Notes under the pieces: generated by a model
What the model was told of the DNA's origin: nothing
Database searches by the model: none
The model's input: the letters and a program-made list of their open reading frames with translations, nothing else
DNA from: Cloeon dipterum
Lineage: Eukaryota > Arthropoda > Insecta > Ephemeroptera > Baetidae
NCBI RefSeq assembly: GCF_949628265.1
Contig: NC_088787.1
Location: 17,350,501 to 17,414,500, forward strand
DNA: 64,000 nt
Reading direction: 5' to 3'
Shown: piece by piece, positions 48,858-60,481 of the stretch
How the letters are laid out: each line of letters starts with the position of its first letter
Numbering within the stretch: the stretch's first letter is position 1
Program-made: the position numbers and the translations under genes

Positions 48858-50918
48858 TCACAGCATTTCCATTTCGACGTCTTCATCCTGTAGGTCCATG
48901 TAATTAGAGAGCCGCGGCTCTTCGTTGAACCTAAATGGACGTCAGCTATGAGCAATCACCCTTCTGAAATTCATTTTAATATTTACGTTGGCATGATGTT
49001 GAGGTCTATGCTCTCGCCGCTATTGTTGTTGTTGTTCCCGTCTTCCTCCGGCTCAAGCATTGGAAGCAGCCGCGGCTTTGGAGGCTGCCACAAGACCAAG
49101 GCCATGGAATTTTTGTTCCTCCTGAAGGGATGAAAACATACTTAAATAATTACTCCTTGATTATGGTGATAATCATTACATTCTGTCCATGAGAGGTTTA
49201 GGGAGGATTGAATCCTGGGCAGTCAATTGTTTCAGCTCGTCACTGAGCACAAGACGAGGTCCGCAGGCCATATTTTCCACTTCCTCGTGGTTCAAAGCAT
49301 GCAATCCAGCCTTGTGAGATGCCAGAGCGGATTCCGAAATGTGGAGTTTGTTAACTGCATTCATCCTATACGAGATATTACAATAATGAAACAGTTTAGG
49401 CTGGAACAAGAGCTACTATTGGTGTGATTGACAAATAGGGTTTTAATTTATTTAGACCAACTGTCAGTTGAATTAAATGCAGCTTCTTTGGTGTGTAGCA
49501 AGCTGTTTTTTTCTTCCAGATTTCTAAATAAAAGGTCTACTAGTTTCGGCTACCTGAGCTTTCTGTCCTGTCTGGAGGATATCCTCAGCCCCCAGACGGG
49601 ACAGGAAGCTCATGCATTAGGGCTGCAACCAGTAGCCGAAAACCTTTCTGTAGAAATAGGGTGAAATAAAGAGCTTGCTTCACACTGAGGAAACAGTATT
49701 TAACTCTTCTGAAAATTCTGAAAACCTCACGTGCTTCTGCCATCATTGGCATCTATCAAGAAATTATTTTGATCACTTTGGTATTAACAGGGTCTCATAA
49801 TTTAATCGTTTTGAATTTTCCTAAAACGAAAACCTTCAAAACTGTATTAAATAAATGATAAAGAGCGGACACAATGATTATAAAGCACTGAATAAACACA
49901 ATGACACGCCAAGCTAAGCATTCATTCAAAGTTCACCCTGCTCTTTTCAAACGAGACATTTTCCAGTCATTCACCTCAACATATTGATGCAGGCCATAGC
50001 TCAGATATTTTCTCACAATCAGTCAGTGCATTCTCATCCTGAATTTAAGACAAAAGAAGAGTCACGGTAATATTATAACAAAAGTTGCACGCGAAACTTA
50101 CATCTCAGCCTCGTCATCGTCAAATTTTCTCTTGATTCCCAGTGAGTGTACTTGTGAAGGTCCTGGAATAGGAGTAGGTGTGGGACTGAAACGAGGGTGG
50201 TTCATTCCAACGCAGTCTCCGTACATTACTCGACCAGTAAATCTGTAGTAATTAGAAAGCTTATAGTAGCACTAATTGAAACTTTAACGTGTTATGTTTA
50301 AAATTTATTAAAAAAAAGAAGTACAAAGTATTGGAAAAAGGTTCCCTACTAGGAGATAGAAATATTCTGTCATACAAGCAAATTATCCCGGTCCTCGGAC
50401 AGGGATAAAAAGAGCAAAAAAAACTTGAAAATAAAACATTCTTAAACAGTCAGGGCTTTGTTCCACAAGCTCCCACCAGAATGGGTAAAATGTAAAATTA
50501 CTTGTTTAAATATATATTTTTTGTTGACATTAGCATCAATAAAATAAAATAAAATAATTAAACTTGATTCACCCTTACTTTTTATTAATGCATTATTGTG
50601 TATGTATTTTGGTATGTATGAGGTGAATTGTGAATCTTGCATCGCATTAAAATAATGGATTTTGACATTAATCCTCTAATTTTTATAAAAAATAAAACGA
50701 AAATAACAAGAACAAATAACAGGGTACATACAAACTATTTATATTTGAATCGAAAAAAACATTCACCTGACAAGCGAGGGTTGATTTGTGCTCCAGGGCA
50801 TCTGTGCTGGGGGGCTGTGAAGCCACGATTGGGGAGGGCTGCTGCCCAGCTGCGGCAAGGAGGGTGGTCTCGTAAGATCGTGACCATGCTGACTTGATTT
50901 TGCTTCCATCAGATGCAT
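48858..50918 (-). CDS. Unrecognised 228-aa nuclear-type protein (CCDC117/HCFC1R1-like?)
   Basis: Five exons, 50767-50918, 50102-50242, 49180-49365, 48987-49121 and 48858-48930, join in frame; every intron is phase 2. Visible parts: a Ser/Pro-rich N-terminus (RPPSLPQLGSSPPQSWLHSP), a basic motif GIKRKFDDDEAEM, an amphipathic block NKLHISESALASHKAGLH, then PRLVLSDELKQL, ILPKPLMDRM, the striking NSMALVLWQPPKPRLLPML, and an acidic tail (DLQDEDVEMEML). The order KRKF-acidic, LHIS...H, SMALVLW loosely recalls CCDC117 and HCFC1R1, small nuclear adaptor proteins, but I cannot confirm it. A further upstream exon (51031-51116) is open and phase-compatible but lacks an ATG. Confidence 0.7.
49543..49643. 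repeat. Long imperfect hairpin in an intron
   Basis: Inner arms 49556-49575 (GAGCTTTCTGTCCTGTCTGG) and 49592-49611 pair at 18 of 20 positions around a 16-nt loop containing palindromic AGGATATCCT. Outer arms (TTTCGGCTAC near 49544-49553 and GTAGCCGAAA at 49632-49641) pair again. It lies in the intron between 49366 and 50101. It may be a foldback element or a structured small RNA. Confidence 0.6.
50386..50432 (+). mobile_element. 5'-truncated SINE copy (tail only)
   Basis: CCCGGTCCTCGGACAGGGAT followed by AAAAAGAGC and an A8 run matches, at nearly every position, the 3' end of the 5S-headed SINE at 31538-31920. It is on the opposite strand to its host gene, in the intron between 50243 and 50766. 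Only about 47 bp is recognisable. Confidence 0.65.
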
Positions 50919-51030
50919 TGTCCTGTGAAAAATCAAAATTTCAAGAAATTTCTACGCAATTCTAGGATGTATTTAATCCGTTTGTTGGATATTATTTAAC
51001 GCTAAATTTCGCTTTAAGTACCTGCTTTCG

Positions 51031-51116
51031 GGCGAACCGAAGAGGAATTCCTCGTAGATATCGAGAGGCAGACTGAAGTCAGTGGGGGTAGCAACGGAAG
51101 ATAACTCCAAATTTGG
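51031..51116 (-). other. Possible extra 5' exon of the 228-aa gene
   Basis: The minus strand reads open through FSLPLDIYEEFLFGSPES and ends AGCAG then GTACTT, in phase (2) with the next exon. An in-frame TAA lies just upstream with no ATG between, so it would be either 5' leader with a chance frame or an internal exon of a longer form using an unseen upstream exon. Confidence 0.35.
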
Positions 51117-51573
51117 TTGTTATTACGATCGAGTGACAGCCCTTTAATCGAAGTCGCAGCAACTCTGTACAGGCTTTGTTGTTTATTTGCGATAGAAATG
51201 GAATCTGGCGATGTTGCCAGGTAATTTCAAGCGTTTCGATTGGGTGGCGAAACAGCAAATCGCAGCGAGCGGCGCGAGTTAGTAGAGATGGCGTTTCGCA
51301 GGTTGCATAGCAACACTATAAATTAGCTTGCCCTCTGCATCTTGAGAAGTTGGCCGGGAGAAAATTATCATTTTGTATAATCTAAGAAAACAGATCAAAA
51401 ACGCAATTTAATTACTCTTCAGCTTTAAACTGATTTTCAGGTGAGGAAAAAAGAAATGGATAAAGTATAATACTATATAGAGATTTTAAAATACGTCAGC
51501 ATAGCACATTTCTTTTGTATTTTTCGTATTTTTATTCTTTTTACATATTCTTAGATAAGTTTATTCTGAGAAA
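51117..51573. promoter_or_regulatory. Divergent promoter region, 228-aa gene / CCDC63
   Basis: About 450 bp between the two oppositely transcribed genes, without coding sequence. The head-to-head layout suggests promoters for both lie here. No canonical element is distinctive. Confidence 0.3.
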
Positions 51574-53530
51574 ATGAGTGCAAAATATCCACAAAAGACG
51601 CAAGAAGAAATAGAAATGGAGCAAATGGCCCAGGCAGAGTTGGCTCGCTTACAGAGACAATACCGAATAATGGAAGAGGATAGGGCAAATTATGCCGAGG
51701 AAACTAGAATTATCCTAAACCGGCAGAGGTGTGTTCCATATTCTAGTTGTTTACCATCAGTAATTTATTAAATATTGAATTTCTGCTCAATAAATATTTT
51801 TTTAAATCAAGGCGACAAATAGCGGCGCTAGAGCGCGAAAAGAAGCAACTTTTGATGAGCCCCGAGTACGCAAGCTTGAAGGTCAAATATTATTAAATTC
51901 AAATAATATTTTTAGCTCTTGATGATGTTAATTTTAAGGTTGCTCGTCGGAGGGCTTCAAGCTGCAGCAGGCTGTTGGAGCGGCAGCTTAACAAATACGA
52001 AGAGATGGAGGAGCGGATTCAAGAACAAAAAGAAATTGTAATAATTACAATTATTATTGTTCACTATTTAGCGGTACTAGTAAGAATTTTAATTGTTTTT
52101 AAAATTTCTTAGAATGATGAGTGGCGATTGAAAATTCAAGCAGTTGAAAAAGAAATTGATCAATTGAGGAGGAAAAGCGAAAGTGAAATTTGTCAACGAG
52201 AGTCACTCAAAGCTGCTGAAAGAAACGAGTCTCTGTTAAAAAATCGTTTGCACCACGTAAGCTTGAATTATAAATGTGACAAATTCTCTCTACTTAAACT
52301 TACCACCAAGGCCTCTGTTCACTTGAACTCAATATTGTCCAGCAGCAAATTTTTGCGTGAAGAACTTGACCATTTGTTGCTTGAACGGGCCCAGTTTAAT
52401 ATTCGTTTTGAAAAGCTGGCGCAGCAACTCGCTGAGGGCAAAAAATTGGCTGCAGAGTTGACCGATGCTGCAACGCAGGCTTATGATCAAAGGTCGATAT
52501 TTTTTAATATCAATGAAGATCTGCGCTTCAATGTAATTAACGCAGGGAGGAGGCTCAGAGTCGACTTCAGATGTTGAAAGAACAGGAGCAGATTGACGTA
52601 GACCGCTACAAAGCGGACACAAACGTTTTGCAGCGGCAACTCGACTCGGTTGCAAAGCTGTTTAATTTCCTTGCTACCAAGGGGCAGAAACGAACTACAG
52701 CCCACCTTGAAGCGCAGGAAGCACTCAGGCAGAGTGAGCGCTCTCTAATAATTTAATTAAAATTCCCTAAACTTCCCAAAATCTTAGTAAACCAGCGTGA
52801 GGCGATGGAAAAACTGCTCCAGGCATATGCAGCCAGCATGAAGGAAATTCAGGAGTTTAGCAACGAAAAAGACGTGGACAAACTGGCGGCCTTATTTACC
52901 AAGCAGGAGGAAGAGAATTTCGCGCTTTTCAACTACGTCAATGAGCTGAACAGCGAGCTAGAGGCGCTCGAAGAAAAGGTGGAGGACGCTCGCCGCGAGT
53001 TGGAGGCCCACCAGAGACAGCAAAGGCGCCAGGAACAGCAACGCCAAGACAACATGACCGAGCTGCAGAACAATTTGGAGGCGGCTAAAAAGAAGAGCAA
53101 ACAGGCCGAGGTCGAGTTAGCTGTCGCCGATGAAGAACTGGGCCAGCTACTTAAGAAAGTGCACAGGCTGTTTAATCTTGTCTTCACTGATCCGCCTCCG
53201 ATTCTCCAATTAATTGGTACATAAAGTGCAGTCAACATTTGTTAAAGTGCAGCGTATTTCACTCATTAAGAGAGGTACTAAACAATGATATTTTCCCTGC
53301 TCATGTTGTGTTAATAATTAGGTGGAGATGCTGTGGTAACTAGTGAGAACGTGTGCCTCTATTTGGAACTGCTCCAAGAGAACGCAACTTCCATTCGGGA
53401 AATTGCATTGAAAACAGCAGAGCCAGATCACGAGGAGGAATCCAGCACAACACAATCAATCGCAGCGCGACCACAGAAACAGAGAGCCTCGTTTCCAATG
53501 CAAGTTTTCTGGGTTGATCAATATGCTTGA
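51574..53530 (+). CDS. CCDC63/CCDC114-type outer dynein arm docking coiled-coil protein
   Basis: Eight exons, 51574-51728, 51812-51881, 51939-52037, 52113-52256, 52311-52492, 52546-52733, 52788-53216 and 53322-53530, join in phase to 491 residues. Almost the whole protein is predicted coiled coil, with signatures of the ODA docking complex family: EEIEMEQMAQAELARLQRQY, REELDHLLLERAQFN, QLAEGKKLAAELTDAATQAYDQREEAQ, and EIQEFSNEKDVDKLAALFTK-QEEENFALFNYVNELN. CCDC63 and CCDC114/ODAD1 anchor outer dynein arms to axonemal doublets; in insects the expected role is sperm flagella and ciliated chordotonal neurons. The acceptor at 52310 is weak and a final alternative exon after 53530 is possible. It converges tail to tail with draper. 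Confidence 0.85.
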
Positions 53531-54609
53531 GTTGCTTATAACTAATATGCATAGGTTCAAGGATTCAAGCAAATCAGCTGATGAAAAATGACAACGAGAT
53601 TTCGCGCCCTAAAAACTTAAATAATAAGTATGTAGCACAAATGGTTGCATAAGAGTTAGAACACAGTAAATGTATTAAAATTATTATATTTAATCAATTA
53701 CAACAAAAATTTCATGTTCGCATTATTGTATGAGAAATTTGTCAAAAAATGATCTCATATCAAGCACGCATGATAATTTGTCTGCCATCAACATGATTCA
53801 AATTGAATTTTGTAAATACATGATTAAAACCTTCCTGAACGCAATAAAAAGTCCTATCACAGATTACACAATTTCGTTACACATCGTATCCCTCAATTAA
53901 ATTATTTAATAAAATGACACTGCACTGAGACACAAAATCAGTGTCATGCATTCATTCAAAATTGGAAATACGAGTAAGGAATGAAAAGTTGATTTGACCT
54001 TAAGACTAACTGCTACTATCTGGTCAACTCGTACAGGACAATTTTTGTGATAACAGATTTTCATGCTAATGTTGTATATTAAAAAGGGGTTTCGTTAAAA
54101 TTGGAGCAGGCTGCGCAAGTTCAATCCTTTTTGGCACTGCTTATGGAAGAAACAAGACATAAGTGTCTCCTGGACACTAGTTCTTTTTGCTTTTTGGCAA
54201 AATAATTGCACTTTCAAGGGGTTCAATCGAAAAGCCTGTGAGATAGAAAAAAACTTCCAAGAAATATAATATCAAAAGCACTCTAAATGGGTTAGAAATT
54301 AATCACAATTTAAGAAAATATGCAACAGGATGTTTTTCCTAGCTGTCTTTGTGCTAATGAGTTTCTTAAAATGATAATATCAAACGCATTGGGAAAGAGC
54401 CAAGTTATTCAGATTAAATAGTTGTAAATGAGTTGTGAAATTGAATTGGAAACACACTTCTCCGTGTTTTAAAGGACTTTTGGCTAAATAACCTGCTGCT
54501 ATTACTCTCATTTTTAATCCTTTGAAGATTTTTAAAGCTTGATTTTTCTCATATTTACATTCGAAAATGAGGGGAATTATTATGCCTCTTGCTTCGAGAT
54601 CAGACAGTC
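53531..54609. other. Convergent 3' region of CCDC63 and draper
   Basis: AT-rich, no coding exon. AATAAA on the plus strand at about 53841 may end CCDC63. The rest is probably draper 3' UTR. Confidence 0.45.
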
Positions 54610-57600
54610 TTACACATTGTCAGAGGGGCTGCGTGGCCGCAAATTACTACGCTCGTCGATGTTGACGCGGTTAACGCAGCTGTTGTTGTTGTTAGGCATG
54701 CGCTGGTAATGTGGTCTGTAAGACGAGCCTGGTCGGCTGTAGTCCAGTCTGTCATACTCCTCCTCTGTAAGTGCACCACAGTGTTAACAAATCGAGCAGT
54801 GATTTTTTTAATCGGACTAGATTCAGTTCTTTAGAAATAAAATTCATTCAAAAGGGTCCACAAATGGTGATTTTTTAAATCATTATTTAGGGCGATGTGC
54901 AATATCAACTTGACAGCCAGTGTGTCATTGCTCATTGCGATCATTGATGATAAAAAATCAATCAATCGCGCGCTTCTTGGTATTTACTTCTCAAACCAGT
55001 CAATACATGACTATCGAGCTATTAAGTCACTGTAAAATTTAATGACGCAGACTCAATGATTGTGAGAAAATAAGATAAAGTGATTTTGACACATCTAAGT
55101 TAACAGATTCTTTGTGACCATAATTATTTGTGGGCCTTTTTAAAGGCAACAAAATAAGCATTAACTATTAAGAGACTCAGGGATGGTACTAGCTTTAACT
55201 GAACTGAATAAACAGAACGATTCAAATCTACCAAAAAAGCCATTTTACTAGAGGCTCACCTATCGTGTTGTAAAAATTCTGCACTGTGAAAACTGCATTG
55301 TGAAAATTAAAACTGATTAGAATACCAACACATTTAACTCTAATCAGACAGCAATAATTTCTAATTAAAAAATGAAAACTCACCAGCTTCTTTTTGTTTT
55401 ATTTCATCATAAAGGTGCTCAACTTTAGTGCCGTTTAAGTCGTCTATGCTATTGTAAAGATTTGCTAGATTTGGGTTGTCTAAGTCGGCATTCTTGTTTT
55501 TTAGACTGCAAGCACCTAGAATGTTATGTTAAGAGTAGTTAACTCCTTATTTAAAGATTTCGCAAAGGGTACCTCTCGCATCATCTTCACTCTCTTCACC
55601 ATTGAAGTTATTGTGAGTGTAATTTTTAAGGTCCCTGCGACTCTGACCTGAATTGTTCAGTGGAAGACGATCTGGTGGCAATCCTGGTTGGTTGAACGAG
55701 TACACTGGGTTGTCAAAGTGATGTCGTTCTGAAATGTCATCACCAACAGTTTCTACTTGATTAAAAAAATAATGGAACTCAAAATTTAACTCATTTCAGC
55801 GTAAAATATGTACCTGGATCCTGTTTCTCAGCAGTGTAGTGTACTGTAGCGATCTCGCCCTTTAGTTTCATCATTTTTCGTCTGTAGTAAAGCACCACGA
55901 TTCCGACGATGAGCACCAGAAGAAGGGCCACCAGCACACCAGCCCCCGCACTTCCAATACCACCGCTGCTTGTATCATCGCCATGCACCGTGGAGGCAGA
56001 GGGAGCACCGCAAGATTTTCCAGAGAAGCCTGCTCTGCATATGCAGCCCTTGGCAGGGTCGCAGATGAAGTTTTCATTGTCGCATTCGCATGGGTTTATG
56101 CAGTGATCACCAAAGTAACCCTCAGGACAAACTGAAAAAGGGAGGAAAATAGATTTTTGTTAGTGATATGAACTGATAGCTACATTGAAAATAATATATG
56201 TATTAGATAGGATTATTTCATTCATAGTTTTTTTCACTATGCAAGAAGTGTTTAATTTCAGAAAATTCTTTGAATAAATTAAATATATTTAAATTACTCA
56301 CTTTCATTGCACCTCTTTCCAGTCCATCCAGCAGGACATCTGCAGAACCCATCATGCGCTCGGCACTGCCCTCCATTCATGCACTGACAGGTCTGGGTGC
56401 AGTTAATGCCGTAAGTTCCCGAGGGACAGGGCGAGCTGCAGGTAGAGCCTGTCCAGCCAGGGTAGCATAAACACTGTCCGGTAACAGATTCGCAGTCCCC
56501 TTTTTGGCAAGTGCATTCGTTCTTGCAGTCCTGTCCAAAGGTGCCTGAAGGACACGGGTTCCAGCAGGCCAGACCGTAAAGGCCAGCAGGGCAGGTGAGA
56601 GCACCAGTCTCAGGGTGGCACTGCATGTTAATGCGAGAACACTTTTCTCGGCAGCCAGCGCCGTACCAACCTGGCCGGCAGGGAATGTCACATTTGATAC
56701 TTTCGTAGCCGCGCGGACAGGTGCAGGCCCCAGAAGACTATAAATAAATAAACAAATGGTCATAAATGTGAACAAAGCCACGAGTATTTTAAATACGAAT
56801 AAAAAGACGATGACGTAATGAAACTATGAATATCTAATCATTCATTCCTTGCTTCTCTGTCAACTTTTACATCATCAGATATGCGCCAGTAGTCATGAAC
56901 TTGGCTTATTAAATTTTTTTCCTCGACTGCAGCTTTCTTTCGTGCGAATGAATCTATTTTTAAGAAAAACGAAACAAAAAAGCTTCAGTTCTTGTCCAGC
57001 CCAAACTTCAAGAAAGTTTTGATAGGCGGACATACATAACGACTGAAGACATTTTTCCCACAAAGAATGAAAAGAACAAGCATGAGACAAAAAGGAAGTT
57101 GTTCCGCCGCTAACTCCATTCAAACTTATCTAATAAAAAGCTATTCTATTGAGAGCACAAAATTTGCCAGTTAAAAGTAGTTTGGCATGGTATCCATTGC
57201 CGAAAGGCATACATAAACCGTTCATCTCCAACAAGAGTGATAAAAGGCAGCCATGCAATGAATGATTTTGGCAGCAAGCCCAGCGGCTTGGTGTATCTAT
57301 CACTGCAATAAAACCCTTTCTTTGAATTCCTCACTCACCGGATTGCACGATCCTCCATTGCAGTCACATTCTCTCTCACAGTACTCGCCCCACCTGCCAA
57401 TAGAGCATTTCGTCTCGCACTCGACTCCGTTGAAAGGCTGCATGCAGTTGCACTGGCCGGTCTGGGCATCGCAGCTGAGGCTGTTGTTTGAACAGCGACA
57501 CGGGGTTTTGCAGTCCTTTCCAAAGAACCCAATCGGGCACTTGGATTCGCACATCGAGCCAGTGAAGCCAGGTGGGCACTCGCACGTGCCGTTTATTGGA

Positions 57601-60481
57601 TGGCATACGCCGCCGTTCAGACAGTTGCACTTGATGGAGCAGCCTGGGCCATAGAGACCGACGGCGCAAGGCTTCTCACAATAAATGCCGTCCCAACCAG
57701 GGGGGCAGGTGCAACGCCCGTCCTCTGGAGAGCACTTGGCATTGTTGCGGCATGCACATTTTTCAAGACATTCGCCTCCGAAAAAGCCTCGGGGACAAAG
57801 CTCACTGCAGTCCCGGCCTCTGAAGCCTGGGGCGCAAGAGCATGTGCCGTTGAATGGATTGCAGTGGGCGTTGTTTTGGCAAATACAAGTTCCTGAAAAT
57901 TTTAAAAATGGAAATTATGGTTGTGAGTTCTTTATTTAGTCGGTTGTATAAAATAAATGCACAAATTTATAGTAAAACAATTACCTAAACACTGGGGCCC
58001 ATATCTGTAAAGCGGGCAAGGACGAGAACATAGCGATCCATCCCATCCTGGCTTGCAAGTGCATTCACCGGTTCGAGGGTGACACATATCTGTGTTCTCT
58101 ACCACACATTGGCACTGCTTTTGGCACTGCGGCCCGTACATTCCATGCGGACAGGCGCGCTCATCGCAGTCCTTGCCGGTCCAGCCCTCCAAGCAGCGGC
58201 ACTCACCAGTCACAATATTGCAGCGGCCACCATTTTGACATGTGCAGTTGTTGCGGCATCCAGGTCCAAACATGTTCTCTGGACACTCTTGCAAACACTG
58301 TAAAGACGGAGCATTAGATACATACAAAATAAAGAGAGCATCCAACTGACCCTGTCTCCAAAGAAACCAGGCATACAGTCGCACTGTCCAGTGACATGGT
58401 GGCAGCCGGCTCCGTTGTAGCAGTCGCAGAATTTGGAGCAGTCGACGCCCCAGGTGCCTGGCGGGCAACGGTTAGCGCAAACATCTCCCTGAAGGATTGA
58501 ATTTTTAGTTAGGCGCATTATGCAAAACTTTGGGAAAGTTATTAGCACTCACGGTCCAACCAGGCGTGCAGTGGCACCGACCGGTGTCAGGGGAGCAAGT
58601 ACCGCCGTTCTGACACTGGCACTCGTTTTTGCAGTTTTCTCCGTGTGTCCCTTCTGGGCAGTTTTCCTCGCATAGCGGTCCTGTCCAGCCAGGTGGGCAC
58701 GTGCATGCGCCGGATATGTGATTACACACACCTCCGTTTTTACAACGACATTTGTCAGCGCAATCCTGGGAACACGAAGTTTAGAATTGCTTTATTGATA
58801 TTTAATGGATTTTCAAAACAAAAGTGATGCACGAAAAAAGGTGCTGCGTAGATAAAGATTGGAATTCACTGACTCGTTTTTCTACGAAAGGCTAGACACA
58901 CTACTAGGCTGTTTGTAAAGGTTTAACAATCATTTGTAGATAGCTTATTTTCAAAGGCAAGGAAAGTGGCAGTAGCTGTGATGACAGTTTTGTCAGAAAC
59001 GTCCCTTTGATGTTTGTAGAGTGACAATGAAAAAGAGTCAGAGGAGGTGAAAAGTGAATAGCGCAAGGAAATTCCGGGATATCTATCAATCATCAAAGTA
59101 TATTACATTAATAACTACAATACGCGTAAACTTTTTTGTCCTGCCAATCTTCAAGATCAATCATGTCAGGAGGAACATTATTTACTGCAAAAGCTAGAGC
59201 AACATACGGAATCGCGATAAAAACGCTGCCCTCTTTTCCCGAAGCAATAACTTTTCCTACAATCTGCGACTCGCGCATCCTCAGCAATGCTTTCAATCGA
59301 ATTGGAAGCCGCCGCGCGCCACTACTCATATATCATGTTTGCTCCACCACACTCAGAGTTGTTATAGATAACCAGAGGGAAGAAATCACTCTGAGTGAGA
59401 AAGACTATGCATCCAGTAGCGTGCAACATGCTATAAATAAACTGGGCCGAGAGAAACCAACCTGTCCATAGTGAGTGGGTGGACACTGGAGGCTGCAGTG
59501 GTCGCCTCTCCACCCACGACTGCAGCGGCAGGCGCCGGTGGCTGGGTCGCAAGTTGCTCCGTTGACGCACTGGCAGCGGTGCTCGCACGTGCCGCCCCAC
59601 CGCCCCTCGGGGCACGAGATTCGACAGTCGCGGCCGCCGTAGCCAGGCGAACACTGGCACTGGTCAGGGGCCACGCAGGTGCCATGCTCGCACCCGTTTG
59701 AGCACACCGGCAAACACCGCTCTTCGGTGTTGTGCTTCACGTAGCCTGGGCAGCATTCCTCAACAGGACGCATCTTCATGATAGTCTGCAAATGTAAAGA
59801 CGAGAAAAAATTTGAAATCAGTATAAAAATTCGACTTTGATCTCTATTTCCGTAAAAAAATAAGTTGAAGCAAATATTCCAATTCTACCCACTCGCGTGG
59901 GTTTGATGCATGCATTAGCCAATTAAGGATGATTTTAAAGCAAACAAATGGACAAAGCTCAATAGTTGGAGGTGGATTTTTTTTCCAATTTGCTTGTACG
60001 GCCAGGAAATGAGGATTACAAAAATTGTGCAAGGGACATCAAATACAGCGCAACATTTTAATCTGTTGTTGGTCTCGTTGCACAGTTTTTAAATCCCCAT
60101 TTCCTGGCCGTAAAAGCGTTGGAAAATTTTTCTTCAACAACTAAGGAATTATCTCCATTTTTTTAAATATATTTTTCATAATTGGATATATACGTGCTAA
60201 TTACGTTTCTAATAAATAATTTTGGTCACTTTTAAGAACGAAATATTGAGAAAAATCAATTACGATGAGAGTACTCATTATCTGTGCTTCAATGAAAAAC
60301 TGAAGCTCTTTCATGATTATACTTTACAGTTATTATTTATCTAAATTGATTTACCTGCGTCTTGAAGATCGTTTTGTGCTGAATTCTGTATTTTGAACAC
60401 TTGGGAGGTACATTGAAGCAAAACGTCGTTTCTCGGACTTGGTAGGCTTTCGACTCAGACACCCGCACGGTAGTTGGATAA
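54610..60481 (-). CDS. drpr: Draper / MEGF10 / CED-1 engulfment receptor (lacks signal-peptide exon)
   Basis: Twelve exons join in frame to about 962 residues: 60355-60481, 59462-59785, 58553-58765, 58351-58488, 57985-58297, 57339-57892, 56302-56737, 55814-56131, 55573-55728, 55384-55515, 55260-55283, 54610-54764. Draper is the glial and haemocyte receptor for apoptotic cells and axonal debris. The N-terminus is an EMI domain (TVRVSESKAYQVRETTFCFN, MRPVEECCPGY), followed by about 15 atypical EGF repeats. One membrane helix follows (VLVALLLVLIVGIVVLYY), then a tail with FDNPVY (NPxY), an ITAM-like YNSI-x11-YDEI, and YDRLDYSRPGSSYRPHYQRM before the stop. YxxI-x11-Yxx(I/L) is the Draper ITAM that Shark kinase binds in Drosophila. 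The first visible exon starts in phase 2, so at least one 5' exon with the signal peptide is missing or unrecognised. Confidence 0.95.
55260..55283 (-). CDS. drpr: 24-nt draper microexon
   Basis: The sequence between acceptor TTTTCACAG and donor GTGAGC encodes VQNFYNTI. It keeps phase 1 on both sides, so inclusion or skipping leaves the frame intact. It adds a YxxI motif next to the ITAM exon. A shorter reading of the acceptor (19 nt) would break frame. Confidence 0.7.
   Translation of the reverse strand, partial: CRIFTTR
59976..60131. repeat. Foldback (inverted repeat) element in draper intron
   Basis: Left arm 59998-60032 (ACGGCCAGGAAATGAGGATT...TTGTGCAA) and right arm 60078-60111 are near-perfect inverted copies. 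Weaker pairing extends about 20 bp further outward (TTTTCCAA on both sides). The loop is about 45 nt. It resembles a MITE or foldback element; no coding capacity. Confidence 0.6.
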
